Source of the DNA: CAVRCA01 sp965218045
GTDB lineage: Bacteria; Pseudomonadota; Alphaproteobacteria; Acetobacterales; Acetobacteraceae
DNA length: 64,000 nucleotides
Direction: 5' to 3'
Assembly: GCA_965218045.1 (NCBI GenBank)
Contig: CBDCJX010000012.1
Location: forward strand, 1 to 64,000
Shown here: positions 26,446-35,758 of the stretch, one piece after another
How positions within the stretch are numbered: the stretch's first letter is position 1
How the letters are laid out: the number at the start of each line of letters is the position of its first letter
Notes under the pieces: generated by a model
The model's input: the letters and a program-made list of their open reading frames with translations, nothing else
Told to the model about the DNA's origin: nothing
The model's database searches: none
Made by a program: the position numbers and the translations under genes

Positions 26446-27347
26446 CAGTCCAGACACGGCCGGTGACATCTTGCGGGGGCGGCACGCCCTGTGGCGATGG
26501 CAGCGTCCAGGTGCATCTCGATCCATCGGTGAAGATCGGCACCGCGAAAGTCTTTGCGGTGTACGGCAAGGGTGGCATCGGCAAGAGCACGACATCGTCC
26601 AATTTGTCGGTCGCGTTCACCAAGCTTGGCAAGCGCGTGTTGCAGATCGGCTGCGATCCCAAGCACGATTCGACGTTCACGCTCACCAAGCAGCTCATGC
26701 CGACCGTCATCGACGTATTGGAGTCGGTGGATTTCCATGCCGAGGAGCTGCGAGCGGAGGATTTCGTCTACCAGGGCTACAGCGGCGTCATGTGCGTCGA
26801 GGCGGGCGGACCGCCGGCCGGCACGGGTTGCGGCGGCTACGTGGTCGGCCAGACGGTGAAGCTGCTCAAGGAGCATCATCTGCTGGAAGACACCGACGTG
26901 GTGATCTTCGACGTGCTGGGCGACGTGGTGTGCGGCGGGTTCGCCGCGCCGCTGCAGCACGCCGATCGAGCGCTGATCGTCAGCGCCAATGATTTTGATT
27001 CGATCTTCGCGATGAACCGCATCGTTGCCGCGATCCAAGCCAAGTCGCGCAACTACAACGTCCGGCTCGGTGGCATCATCGCCAATCGCAGCGCCGAGAC
27101 CGACCAGATCGACAAGTTCAACGCCCGCGCCGGCTTGTCCACCCTGGCGCACTTCCCCGATCTCGACGTGATCCGTCGCAGCCGGTTGAAGAAAGCGACC
27201 TTGTTCGAAATGGACGAGACGCCGGAGCTCGCGGCGGTGAAGGCGGAATATCTGCGCCTCGCGGCGATGTTGTGGGCCGGAACCGAGCCGCTGATTGGCC
27301 AGCCGATGAAGGATCGCGACATCTTCGACTTGCTGGGGTTCGACTGA
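26442..27347 (+). CDS. bchL: Light-independent protochlorophyllide reductase iron-sulfur ATPase BchL
   Basis: The 301-residue NifH-like protein has the Walker A/P-loop GKGGIGKSTTSSN. The 4Fe-4S cluster cysteines lie in GYVVGQTV-flanked and GDVVCGGFAAP regions. The homodimer passes electrons to BchNB with ATP hydrolysis, and its cluster is oxygen sensitive. It overlaps bchH by 4 bp and bchM by 1 bp, consistent with tight translational coupling. Confidence 0.98.
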   Translation: MTVQTRPVTSCGGGTPCGDGSVQVHLDPSVKIGTAKVFAVYGKGGIGKSTTSSNLSVAFTKLGKRVLQIGCDPKHDSTFTLTKQLMPTVIDVLESVDFHAEELRAEDFVYQGYSGVMCVEAGGPPAGTGCGGYVVGQTVKLLKEHHLLEDTDVVIFDVLGDVVCGGFAAPLQHADRALIVSANDFDSIFAMNRIVAAIQAKSRNYNVRLGGIIANRSAETDQIDKFNARAGLSTLAHFPDLDVIRRSRLKKATLFEMDETPELAAVKAEYLRLAAMLWAGTEPLIGQPMKDRDIFDLLGFD

Positions 27348-28048
27348 TGCAAAGCGTTTCCTACACGCAGCGTCGCGGCCAGCTTGAAGCGTATTTCGAT
27401 CGCACCGCCGTCGATGCGTGGGCACGCCTCACCTCGGATGCGCCGGTCAGCGGCATCCGCGCGACGGTTCGTGCCGGACGGGATGCGATGCGACGCACAC
27501 TGCTGGCCTGGCTTCCCGACGACCTGCGCGGCCGCCGCGTGCTCGACGCGGGTTGCGGCACGGGCGCGCTGTCCGTGGCGGCGGCGCGGCGCGGCGCCGA
27601 GGTGGTGGCGATCGACCTATCGCCCACGCTCGTCGGTCTTGCCCGCGAGCGCGCGCCGCGCGACCTTGGCGCCGGCTCGGTCGAGTTCCGGGTGGGGGAC
27701 ATGCTCGACCCGACGCTCGGCGCGTTCGATCACGTCGTCGGCATGGATTCGCTGATCCACTATCCCGCCCGCGACATGGTCGCCGTCGTCTCGCATCTGG
27801 CGGCGAACACGCGGCATTCGCTGCTGTTCACCTTCGCGCCGCGCACGCCGATGCTTTCGGTCATGCACACGGTTGGCCGGCTGTTTCCGCGCGGCAACCG
27901 CGCGCCGGCGATCGAGCCCGTCGGAGCGCAGGCGATCGCCCGACGACTGGCCGACGAGTCCGCCCTGTCCGCCTGGCAACCGGGACGGACGCAGCGCATC
28001 GCCACGGGCTTCTACATGTCGCAAGCCTTGGAGCTGGTGCGCGCATGA
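27347..28048 (+). CDS. bchM: Magnesium-protoporphyrin IX O-methyltransferase
   Basis: The 233-residue protein is a class I SAM-dependent methyltransferase with the SAM motif VLDAGCGTGALSVAAARRGA and the acidic residue in VVAIDLSP. BchM methylates the ring-C propionate of Mg-protoporphyrin IX, making the substrate of AcsF encoded downstream. The ATG overlaps the bchL stop (TGATG). Its own stop overlaps the lhaA start (ATGA). Confidence 0.96.
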   Translation: MQSVSYTQRRGQLEAYFDRTAVDAWARLTSDAPVSGIRATVRAGRDAMRRTLLAWLPDDLRGRRVLDAGCGTGALSVAAARRGAEVVAIDLSPTLVGLARERAPRDLGAGSVEFRVGDMLDPTLGAFDHVVGMDSLIHYPARDMVAVVSHLAANTRHSLLFTFAPRTPMLSVMHTVGRLFPRGNRAPAIEPVGAQAIARRLADESALSAWQPGRTQRIATGFYMSQALELVRA

Positions 28049-29493
28049 TCTCGGCGCGGCACCTCAACGCGAAGCTCGCGCGCAACTGGAGCAGGCTCGG
28101 CCCGGGCCTGCTGCCATTCGCCGACGCGGCGACGCCCGAACTGCCGCTGCTGCGCCTGCTACGCCTGTCGCTGTTCCAGGTCTCCGTCGGCATGGCGGTC
28201 GTGCTGCTGATCGGCACGCTCAATCGCGTCATGATCGTGGAGCTCGGCGTGCCGGCGTGGCTCGTCGGCGTCATGGTCTCGCTGCCTCTCGTGTTCGCGC
28301 CGTTCCGCGCCCTGGTCGGGTTCCGCTCGGACACGCATCGATCCGTGCTTGGCTGGAAGCGCGTGCCGTATATCTGGATGGGCACGCTGCTGCAGTTCGG
28401 CGGCCTGGCGATCATGCCGTTCGCGCTGATCATCCTTTCGGGTGATACCAACGGCCCGATTATTCTCGGCCAGGCCGCGGCCGCGCTTGCCTTTCTGCTG
28501 GTGGGCGCGGGGTTGCATACCACCCAGACGGTCGGCCTCGCGCTCGCGACCGACCTCGCGCCGGTCGAATCGCATCCGCGAGTCGTGGCGCTGCTCTGCG
28601 TCATGATGCTGCTCGGCATGGTCGGCAGCGCGCTGGCGTTCGGCAGCTTTCTGGCGAATTTTAGCGAGATCCGACTGATCCAGGTGATCCAGGGTACTGC
28701 GGTCGCCACCATGCTGCTCAACATGGCAGCACTTTGGAAACAGGAGGTGCGGAATCCGGCTCGCACCGCGCCGGACCGGCCGCTCCCCACGTTCAGCGAA
28801 GCGTGGCAAGCGTTCGCGACGGGTCGTCGGACGCGGCGTCAGCTGCTGGCACTCGGCCTCGGCACCGTCGCATTCAGCATGCAGGACATCCTGCTTGAGC
28901 CCTATGGCGGGCAGGTGCTGCGTCTCAGCGTCGGCACGACCACCGCCTTGACGGCCGGCCTTGCGACAGGCGGGCTTTTCGGGTTCGGCCTCGCCGCGCG
29001 TCTGCTCGGGCGCGGGGCCGACCCGTATCGGCTTGCCGGGTTTGGAGTCCTGGCGGGGCTCGCGGCGTTCAGCGCCGTCATCTTCGCCGCCCCGCTCGGA
29101 TCGACGGCGTTGTTCGGCGGCGGCGTGGCGCTGATCGGCTTTGGCGCCGGGCTGTTCGCGCATTGCACCTTGACCGCCGCCATGAGCTTGGCCGGTCGCG
29201 ACCAAGTCGGCCTCGTGCTCGGCGTCTGGGGCGCGGTGCAAGCGACCGCTGCGGGCAGCGCCGTCGCGATCAGCGGCCTCGCGCGCGACGCGATCTCGGC
29301 GCTGGCGATACGTGGCTCATTCGGCGACGCGCTGGACAGTCCCGCCACGGGGTATGGCAGCGTCTACTCGATCGAGCTCATTCTGTTGTTCGCGACGCTC
29401 GTCGCACTCGGGCCGCTCGTCCGCTCCGCGCGAGAGTGGCCTCACGCCTCCGCCGTTGCTGCCGTCCCGCTATCGCTGAAGCTCTCGAGGTGA
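28045..29493 (+). CDS. lhaA: LhaA, light-harvesting complex assembly/BCD-family MFS protein
   Basis: The 482-residue protein has about twelve membrane helices of the PucC/LhaA (BCD) group within the major facilitator superfamily. Family marks are PELPLLRLLRLSLFQVSVGM, FAPFRALVGFRSDTHRSVLGWKRVPYIWMGT (positions about 28300-28385) and MQDILLEPYGGQVL. It is thought to deliver bacteriochlorophyll or assist LH1 assembly. Its place between bchM and puhA is the usual one in purple bacteria. Confidence 0.95.
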   Translation: MISARHLNAKLARNWSRLGPGLLPFADAATPELPLLRLLRLSLFQVSVGMAVVLLIGTLNRVMIVELGVPAWLVGVMVSLPLVFAPFRALVGFRSDTHRSVLGWKRVPYIWMGTLLQFGGLAIMPFALIILSGDTNGPIILGQAAAALAFLLVGAGLHTTQTVGLALATDLAPVESHPRVVALLCVMMLLGMVGSALAFGSFLANFSEIRLIQVIQGTAVATMLLNMAALWKQEVRNPARTAPDRPLPTFSEAWQAFATGRRTRRQLLALGLGTVAFSMQDILLEPYGGQVLRLSVGTTTALTAGLATGGLFGFGLAARLLGRGADPYRLAGFGVLAGLAAFSAVIFAAPLGSTALFGGGVALIGFGAGLFAHCTLTAAMSLAGRDQVGLVLGVWGAVQATAAGSAVAISGLARDAISALAIRGSFGDALDSPATGYGSVYSIELILLFATLVALGPLVRSAREWPHASAVAAVPLSLKLSR

Positions 29494-29497
29494 TGCC

Positions 29498-30271
29498 ATG
29501 ACCGGCGCTATCACGGGCTATATCGACGTTGCCCAGGTCACGCTCTATGTTTTCTGGGGCTTCTTCGCCCTGCTGGTCCTCTACCTCCGGCGGGAGGACA
29601 AGCGAGAGGGCTACCCGCTGAAATCCGACCGATCCGGCCGGGTGACGGTGCAGGGCTTCCCGCCCGTGCCGCAACCGAAAGTGTTTGTCCTGCCGCATGG
29701 CGGAACAACCCAGTCGCCCCGCGTCGAGACGGAGCGGGCAATCAACGCGCGTCCAGCCGAGAACTGGCCCGGCGCGCCACTGGTGCCAACGGGAAACCCG
29801 ATGCTCGACGGAATTGGCCCGGCCTCCTACGCCAACCGCGCCGACACGCCCGACGTGACGTTCGAGGACCATCTGCCGCGCATCGTGCCGCTGCGCGCGG
29901 ACGAGCGGTTCTTCCTCGCGACCGAGGACCCCGACCCGCGCGGCATGACGGTCTACGGCGCCGACCGTCGGCCCGCCGGCGTCGTGACCGATGCATGGGT
30001 CGACCGCTCGGAGACCATCCTCAGATATGTTGAGGTTTCTGTTGAGACCGCTTCCGGCACGCGTTCCGTCTTGCTGCCGGTGACCATGCTCAAGATCGAC
30101 AGCGCCCGGCGCCGCATCAATGTCCGATCCATTACGGCGGCGCAATTCGCCGACGTTCCCGGTTTGCGCGACCCCGAGCAGGTCACTCTGCTCGAGGAGG
30201 ACCGGATCCTGGGCTACTATGGTGGCGGCACCTTGTACGCGACACCCGCCCGCACGGAGCCGCTGCTATGA
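29498..30271 (+). CDS. puhA: Photosynthetic reaction centre H subunit
   Basis: The 257-residue protein has the H-subunit layout: one N-terminal membrane helix (VTLYVFWGFFALLVLYLR), the EDKREGYPL motif, and a cytoplasmic PRC-barrel domain. The latter includes VYGADRRPAGVVTDAWVDRS and LPVTMLKID. H caps the L/M core and helps proton delivery to QB. The start lies 4 bp after lhaA, and the end overlaps puhB (ATGA). The L and M genes (pufLM) are not in this window. Confidence 0.97.
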   Translation: MTGAITGYIDVAQVTLYVFWGFFALLVLYLRREDKREGYPLKSDRSGRVTVQGFPPVPQPKVFVLPHGGTTQSPRVETERAINARPAENWPGAPLVPTGNPMLDGIGPASYANRADTPDVTFEDHLPRIVPLRADERFFLATEDPDPRGMTVYGADRRPAGVVTDAWVDRSETILRYVEVSVETASGTRSVLLPVTMLKIDSARRRINVRSITAAQFADVPGLRDPEQVTLLEEDRILGYYGGGTLYATPARTEPLL

Positions 30272-30906
30272 GCGCCGACGTCTCGACATTTCCCGCGCTG
30301 CTGCCCGCCGGCGAGCGTGTGCTGTGGCAGGGGACGCCGTGCTGGCGCACGTTGGCGCGGCGTGCCTTCCACATCCGCAAGCTGGCGGCGTATTTTGCCA
30401 TTCTCCTGGTCTGGTATGCCGCTACCGTCATGGCGTCGCACGTCACGCTCGGCGAGGCTGCGGTGATGATCGGGCGCATGGCCGGCGTCGCGCTGATTCC
30501 CCTTGCGTTGATCGGCCTCTACGCGTGGATGACAACTCGTGCCGCCCAATACACGATCACCAATCGCCGGGTGATCCTCCGCTGCGGGATAGCGATGCCG
30601 ATCACGTTCAACCTGCCATTCAGCAAGATCGACAGCGCCGATCTGCGCACGTGGGCAGACGGCAGCGGCAGCATCGCGCTCACTCTCACGCCGCCCAATC
30701 GTCTGGCGTACCTGGTGCTCTGGCCGCACGCAAAACCCTGGCGCATGGCGCGGACCGAGCCCATGCTCCGCTGCATTCCGCACGCCGAGCGTGCCGCGCA
30801 TATTTTGGCGCGTGCGCTTGCTGCCGAGACTGACACGCCGGTTCAACCGTCCTTGGAGCGAGCGCCGATGCCCGCAACGCGCCCGTCCACTACGGCTCTC
30901 GCCTGA
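30268..30906 (+). CDS. puhB: Photosynthetic complex assembly protein PuhB
   Basis: The 212-residue protein has two or three membrane helices and a PH-like bacterial domain (TNRRVILRCGIAMPITFNLPFSKI). In Rhodobacter PuhB is a dimeric factor needed for efficient reaction-centre assembly. It overlaps puhA by 4 bp and precedes puhC by 14 bp. Confidence 0.92.
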   Translation: MSADVSTFPALLPAGERVLWQGTPCWRTLARRAFHIRKLAAYFAILLVWYAATVMASHVTLGEAAVMIGRMAGVALIPLALIGLYAWMTTRAAQYTITNRRVILRCGIAMPITFNLPFSKIDSADLRTWADGSGSIALTLTPPNRLAYLVLWPHAKPWRMARTEPMLRCIPHAERAAHILARALAAETDTPVQPSLERAPMPATRPSTTALA

Positions 30907-30920
30907 AAGTGGAGTCCGCC

Positions 30921-31430
30921 ATGACCCCGCCGGTCCCACAATCCTCGCCCAGTTTCCCCCGCCCGCCGCTGCTGGGAGCGTTGGCCCTGATCTGCTTCGC
31001 GCTGTTGGCCGCCGCCGCCGGCCGCCTCTCGGCGGGAGGACCGGAACAACCAGTTTCGACCGCCATATCCGAGCGCAGCCTCCGCTTCGAGGATAGGGCG
31101 GACGGTGCCGTGGTGGTCTACGACGCGCGGGCCAATCCGACCGACGCGAACGCCCATCCAATAGATGTCGCAACTGGACAGAACGGCTTCCTGCGCGGCA
31201 CGTTGCGCGGCTTCGCTCGCGCTCGGCGAGCGGCTGGCATCGGCGATGCCGCGCCGTTCACCCTCACCGCTTGGGCGGACGGGCGGCTGACCTTGGAAGA
31301 TTCCGCCACCGGGCGGCACGCCGACCTCGAAGCGTTCGGTGCCGACAATGTCGCGGTGTTCGCGCGTTTCCTGATCCCGCCGAAGCGTGCGACCACCGAA
31401 GCCGCCCGGATGCGGAGTGCCGCCCGATGA
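30921..31430 (+). CDS. puhC: Photosynthetic complex assembly protein PuhC
   Basis: The 169-residue protein has one N-terminal membrane helix (LLGALALICFALLAAAAGRLS) followed by a periplasmic domain with LRFEDRADGAVVVYDA and GFLRGTLRGFARARR, the PuhC family hallmark. PuhC supports assembly of the RC-LH1 core. The ATG at 30921 follows a GTGGAG site; a GTG at 30909 is the less likely alternative. The stop overlaps the next small gene (ATGA). Confidence 0.92.
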   Translation: MTPPVPQSSPSFPRPPLLGALALICFALLAAAAGRLSAGGPEQPVSTAISERSLRFEDRADGAVVVYDARANPTDANAHPIDVATGQNGFLRGTLRGFARARRAAGIGDAAPFTLTAWADGRLTLEDSATGRHADLEAFGADNVAVFARFLIPPKRATTEAARMRSAAR

Positions 31431-31714
31431 TTGGCGGCCGCACCGTCGACGTGCCATGCACCGTCGAGATCGAGCAGACGCAGGAAAGCTTCCACGCTCA
31501 TGCCATCCCGCAGGGCGTCAGGATCATGCCGGGCGATAGCGTGCTCGTGCACGACGCGCCGGGCTGGATCGGCTTTGGCGAACGCATCATCGTGCCATGC
31601 CGCGCGACCGTCACACGCGCCGGCTGGCTGGGTCGTGCGCGCGCGCATGTCGAGGGGTGGTTCACGCTGACCGAACTTTTCGAGGTGGGCTTCGCACCGA
31701 AGGGAACGCCATGA
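31427..31714 (+). CDS. Conserved 95-residue protein between puhC and acsF
   Basis: This small soluble protein contains VPCTVEIEQTQESFHAHAIP, GDSVLVHDAP and AHVEGWFTLTELFEVGF; it has no membrane segment. A small gene of this kind is commonly found at this place in photosynthesis clusters of purple bacteria, and its function is unknown to me. It overlaps both neighbours with ATGA junctions, so its level should be tied to puhC and acsF. Perhaps it is an assembly or cyclase-associated factor, by context only. Confidence 0.8.
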   Translation: MIGGRTVDVPCTVEIEQTQESFHAHAIPQGVRIMPGDSVLVHDAPGWIGFGERIIVPCRATVTRAGWLGRARAHVEGWFTLTELFEVGFAPKGTP

Positions 31715-32772
31715 ACGCCATCACGCGCCCGGTCCCGAACGAAACCACCCAGCTCGCGCAGCAGGACACGGTTCTCAGCCCACGCTTCTACACGACCGAT
31801 TTCGAAGCAATGAACCGCATCGACGTCTCACCCGTGCGCGCGGAGTGGGATGCGCTGATCGCTGACCTGCGGGCGGACACCAATCGCGGCCATTTCATCC
31901 GCACCGATGCGTTCGACGTCGATCTCTCGACGATGCCCGAAGAGCTGAAACGGGAGTTCCTCGAGTTCCTGGTCAGCTCGGTGACAGCCGAATTTTCCGG
32001 CTGCGTGCTCTATGCCGAGATCAAGACGCGCATCAAGAGCGGCGACATCCATGATCTGTTCGGCTTCATGAGCCGGGATGAAGCGCGGCACGCCGGGTTC
32101 ATCAACGACACCTTGAAGGATTTCGGGGTCGGCGTCGATCTGAGCTTTTTGACCAAGACCAAGAAATACACCTACTTCAAGCCAAAATTCGTGTTCTACG
32201 CGACGTACTTGTCGGAGAAGATCGGCTACGCTCGTTACATCACCATCTTCCGCCACCTGCAACGCCATCCGCAGAACGAGATCCATCCGATCTTCCGCTG
32301 GTTCGAAAACTGGTGCAACGACGAGTTCCGTCACGGCGAGGCTTTCGCGCTGCTGATGCGCGCCGACCCCAAGCTGCTGAACGGCGCCAACAAGCTGTGG
32401 ATCAGGTTCTTCCTGCTGGCGGTGTTCGCGACGATGTACGTGCGCGACCACGCCCGGCCGGTGTTTCATGCCGCACTCGGCATCGACCCGACCGAATACG
32501 ACTACACAGTTTTCCGGATCACTTCGGAGATCGCCCGCCAGGTATTCCCTGTCGAGCTCGATATCGACAATCCCGCGTTCCGTGCCGGTCTCGAGCGGAT
32601 GCGGCGGATTACCGTCGCGATGAACGCGGCGCGCGCGCAAGGCGGGATGATCGGCCAGATCAAGCGTCTGGGCCTCACCGCCGGCGCGGCACTGACGTTC
32701 GGCCGGCTCTTTCTGCTTCCCGTGCGCAGGAACGCGATGCCGACGCAGGTCCGCATGGCGCCGAGCTGGTAG
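31711..32772 (+). CDS. acsF: Aerobic Mg-protoporphyrin IX monomethyl ester cyclase AcsF
   Basis: The 353-residue diiron oxygenase shows the ligand motifs in order: Glu94 in VTAEFSGCVLYAEI, DEARH (residues 123-127), a further Glu in the YLSEKIGYARY region, and NDEFRHGE (about 203-210). It forms the isocyclic ring E using O2, so this organism can make bacteriochlorophyll in air; the oxygen-independent BchE is not in the window. The length is normal. The ATG overlaps the preceding orf, and puhE follows by 15 bp. Confidence 0.96.
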   Translation: MNAITRPVPNETTQLAQQDTVLSPRFYTTDFEAMNRIDVSPVRAEWDALIADLRADTNRGHFIRTDAFDVDLSTMPEELKREFLEFLVSSVTAEFSGCVLYAEIKTRIKSGDIHDLFGFMSRDEARHAGFINDTLKDFGVGVDLSFLTKTKKYTYFKPKFVFYATYLSEKIGYARYITIFRHLQRHPQNEIHPIFRWFENWCNDEFRHGEAFALLMRADPKLLNGANKLWIRFFLLAVFATMYVRDHARPVFHAALGIDPTEYDYTVFRITSEIARQVFPVELDIDNPAFRAGLERMRRITVAMNAARAQGGMIGQIKRLGLTAGAALTFGRLFLLPVRRNAMPTQVRMAPSW

Positions 32773-32787
32773 CGAGGGACCAGCGTC

Positions 32788-33738
32788 GTGGCCGTCTCCC
32801 ATCTCGGTGTCTATGCCCTCCCGCTGGGCTGGGCGCTGTTCGTGTGGTGGCTGAGCACCGGCGCGATCATCTATCTCGACAACCTGCCGCGCCGCACGCA
32901 TCGGTGGAGCATGCTGGGCGCGACGGTGCTGCTGGCGTGGTCGTTGCACGGTCTGCACAGCGGCAGCACAGACGCCACGGTCTCCGGCGCCTACGCCGCC
33001 TTCACCTACGGATTGCTTATCTGGGGGTGGCAGGAGATGAGCTTCTTCATGGGCTTCATCACCGGCCCATCGCGCGCGCCGTGCCCGGCCGAGTGCACGG
33101 GATGGGAGAGGTTTGTGCGCGCGGTGAAGGCGTGCCTTTATCATGAGCTGGCGAGCCTGGTATCCGCCGTCGCGGTGATCGCCGCAACCCACGGTGGTGT
33201 CAACCAGGTCGGCACTTGGACCTTCCTGATCCTGTGGTGGATGCGTCTGAGCTCCAAGTTCAATGTGTTCTTGGGCGTGCGCAACCTCAGCGAGGAGTTC
33301 ATCCCGGATCACCTCGCCTTCATTCGCAGCTTTCTTCGTCAGCGGCCGATGAACCTGCTTTTCCCGTTCTCGGTAACAGTGCCGATGGTCGTCGTGATTA
33401 TGCTGGTGCAGCAGACCGCGGCGCCAGAGACGAGTGCGTTCGCCGCGACCGGCGGCACGCTGCTCACCGTGCTGCTGGTTCTGGCGATCATCGAGCACTG
33501 GTTCCTGGTCTTGCCGGTTCCGGCGGCGGCGTTGTGGAACTGGAGCGTCCGGGCGCGCCAGAACCGGCGAGCAGCAGCGGATGAGAAGCTGGCAGTCAAG
33601 CTTGCTTTGGGACCACGTCGGCGCGGGCGCTTGAGCTGGCGCGTCGGCCTGCCCGGAGCACCACTGGCACAACTTCCGCGACTGGCACCCGCTTCGGTGC
33701 GTATGGGTGAAAAGAAGACACTCGGGGGAGAACGATGA
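32788..33738 (+). CDS. puhE: Photosynthetic complex assembly protein PuhE (DUF3623)
   Basis: The 316-residue protein has about seven membrane helices and the DUF3623 marks GWQEMSFFMGFITGPSR and KFNVFLGVRNLSEEFIPDHL. PuhE influences reaction-centre and bacteriochlorophyll levels in Rhodobacter. It starts with GTG. The C-terminal 40 residues are basic and extend beyond the last helix. The stop overlaps the hemA ATG (ATGA). Confidence 0.92.
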   Translation: MAVSHLGVYALPLGWALFVWWLSTGAIIYLDNLPRRTHRWSMLGATVLLAWSLHGLHSGSTDATVSGAYAAFTYGLLIWGWQEMSFFMGFITGPSRAPCPAECTGWERFVRAVKACLYHELASLVSAVAVIAATHGGVNQVGTWTFLILWWMRLSSKFNVFLGVRNLSEEFIPDHLAFIRSFLRQRPMNLLFPFSVTVPMVVVIMLVQQTAAPETSAFAATGGTLLTVLLVLAIIEHWFLVLPVPAAALWNWSVRARQNRRAAADEKLAVKLALGPRRRGRLSWRVGLPGAPLAQLPRLAPASVRMGEKKTLGGER

Positions 33739-34946
33739 ATTACGAAACCTTCTTCCGCACGCAGCTCGACGGGCTTCGTCGGCAGGGCAATTACCGCGTC
33801 TTTGCCGACCTGCAGCGACGCGCCGGCAATTTCCCCACGGCAATCCATCATCGCCCGCGTGGTCGGGCGGACGTCACAGTCTGGTGTTCCAACGATTACC
33901 TCGGCATGGGGCAGCATCCGCTCGTGCTGGAAGCGATGCACGAGGCGCTCGACCGCTGCGGTGCCGGTGCCGGGGGGACGCGCAACATCGCCGGCACGAA
34001 CCACAGTCACATCTTGCTCGAGCAGGAGCTGGCTGATCTGCATCAGGCGGAAGCGGCGTTGATCTTCACGTCGGGCTACGTCGCCAATCTATCGGCGCTC
34101 GGCACGATCGGCGCGCGCGTCCCCGGCTGCATCATCCTGTCGGATGCGCTGAACCACGCGTCGATGATCGAAGGCATCCGCGCCAGCGGAGCCGAGAAGC
34201 AGGTGTTCGCGCATAACGATCCAGCCGATCTCGACCGCCGGCTCTCCGCCCTTGATCCCGATCGGCCCAAGCTGATCGCGTTCGAGTCGGTCTATTCGAT
34301 GGATGGTGATATCGCCCCGATCGCCGAGTTCTGCGACATAGCCGAGCGCCACGGGGCAATGACCTATCTGGACGAGGTTCATGCCGTGGGCCTATACGGC
34401 CCACGGGGCGGCGGCATTGCCGAGCAGGAGGGTTTGAGCCATCGACTCACTGTTGTCGAGGGGACGCTGGCGAAGGGCTTCGGCGTGATCGGCGGCTACA
34501 TCGCCGGGTCCGCCGCCATGTGCGATTTTGTCCGCAGTTTCGCGTCCGGGTTCATCTTCACCACGGCGCTGCCGCCGGCCATTGCCGCCGGGGCGACCGC
34601 CAGCATCCGTCACCTCAAGCAGAGCCAGGTCGAACGCACCCACCACAAGGAGCGGGTGGCAACGGTCCGCCGGCGGCTCGACGAGGTCGGTGTGCCGCAT
34701 TACGACAACCCGAGTCATATCGTCCCCGTGATCGTTGGTGACCCGGTGCGTTGCAAGCAGATCACCGACATCCTGCTGGACCAGCACGGCATCTACCTGC
34801 AGCCGATCAACTATCCGACCGTGCCGCGCGGTACGGAACGGCTGCGCATCACGCCCTCGCCGTTCCACACTGACGAAAATGTCGAGCGGCTGGTGCACTC
34901 GCTCTCGACTATATGGTCAGAATTGAGCCTCAAACGCGCGGCATAA
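33735..34946 (+). CDS. hemA: 5-aminolevulinate synthase
   Basis: The 403-residue PLP enzyme has the ALAS signatures WCSNDYLGMGQHPLVL, GAGAGGTRNIAGTNHSH, SDALNHASMIEGIR, YLDEVHAVGLYGPRG, and the PLP lysine in VVEGTLAKGFGVIGGYI. It condenses glycine and succinyl-CoA to 5-aminolevulinate (the C4 pathway of alphaproteobacteria). Placement at the end of the pigment operon supplies precursor for bacteriochlorophyll under the same control. A second housekeeping copy may exist elsewhere. Confidence 0.97.
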   Translation: MNYETFFRTQLDGLRRQGNYRVFADLQRRAGNFPTAIHHRPRGRADVTVWCSNDYLGMGQHPLVLEAMHEALDRCGAGAGGTRNIAGTNHSHILLEQELADLHQAEAALIFTSGYVANLSALGTIGARVPGCIILSDALNHASMIEGIRASGAEKQVFAHNDPADLDRRLSALDPDRPKLIAFESVYSMDGDIAPIAEFCDIAERHGAMTYLDEVHAVGLYGPRGGGIAEQEGLSHRLTVVEGTLAKGFGVIGGYIAGSAAMCDFVRSFASGFIFTTALPPAIAAGATASIRHLKQSQVERTHHKERVATVRRRLDEVGVPHYDNPSHIVPVIVGDPVRCKQITDILLDQHGIYLQPINYPTVPRGTERLRITPSPFHTDENVERLVHSLSTIWSELSLKRAA

Positions 34947-35037
34947 GGCGGTGGGTGTCTAGCGGCGGGCCGGTAGCGCCCCAGATGCCTACAGGCGGCT
35001 GCCAAAAGCAGGCCCAATCAAGGGAAGGATTGCGAAC

Positions 35038-35334
35038 TTGACAAAATCAAGCGGTCTTACGTCACGGCGCGGCTTTATGAGAGCCGGCCTTGTCTTGACG
35101 GCGGCGGCCGGGCTGGGCGGTGAGGCTTTCGCCGAGGGTCATGCCGGCCCACAGCGTCTGGCGCAACAGGCGGAGAAGCTTGCTCAGAACGTAGTGCAGT
35201 ATCAGAAGACACCGAAGGACGGCGCGAAATGCAGCAGCTGCGTCAACTTCGAGGCGCCGAGCTCATGTAAGATTGTTGCCGGGACCATTAGCCCCGAGGG
35301 CTGGTGCGTCGCGTACGCGCCGAAATCCGGGTGA
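35038..35334 (+). CDS. hip: High-potential iron-sulfur protein (HiPIP), Tat-exported
   Basis: The 98-residue precursor has a twin-arginine signal (SRRGFMRAG, cleavage near FAEG) and four cluster cysteines at 65, 68, 77 and 90 (C-x2-C-x8-C-x12-C with a Trp before the last Cys), the HiPIP pattern. HiPIPs fold with their 4Fe-4S cluster before Tat export and can donate electrons to the photosynthetic reaction centre in many purple bacteria. The start is TTG with AGGGAAGG upstream. It stands 91 bp after hemA on the same strand, consistent with a photosynthetic role. Confidence 0.92.
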   Translation: MTKSSGLTSRRGFMRAGLVLTAAAGLGGEAFAEGHAGPQRLAQQAEKLAQNVVQYQKTPKDGAKCSSCVNFEAPSSCKIVAGTISPEGWCVAYAPKSG

Positions 35335-35758
35335 TACCAGCCGCGGGTTAGCGACGACGCATGTCGCGCCGACCGGCTTGGTCCGCCAGGCGATCTGCCG
35401 CGAACTGCGTGCTCGCTGAAGGTGGTGCAGAAGGTGCTCCGCTCGGCGCGGTGGGGTGAGCGCCTCGCACTCGAAGCACCATCGCCCCGGCAGGTCGGGA
35501 AGCAGCGTTGGTGGTCCGCGGCCCACGATCAGATCAAAGATCTGTCTCAGCTCTGCCGCGATCGCCGCGTCGCTGACCGGCTTGGGCTTGAGGACCTGCT
35601 CGTCGGCATCTGCTGCCCGATCTTGCCGAGCGCGCGCGCATCGACCTCGGCCGCATCTCGATCACCACGCTGGTCGACCAGTTCGCCGACGGCGTTGTTC
35701 ACTATGAGAAACGTCTTCCAATCGAGCGCCGCGCCGACCGGCTGGTGCCGAGGAACCC
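35335..35758. other. Intergenic region without a recognisable gene
   Basis: No gene can be supported in this 424-bp stretch. A minus-strand frame (35263-35526) overlaps the HiPIP gene and matches nothing I recognise. The base composition is similar to coding DNA, so this may be further gene debris like the fragments to its right. Confidence 0.4.
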
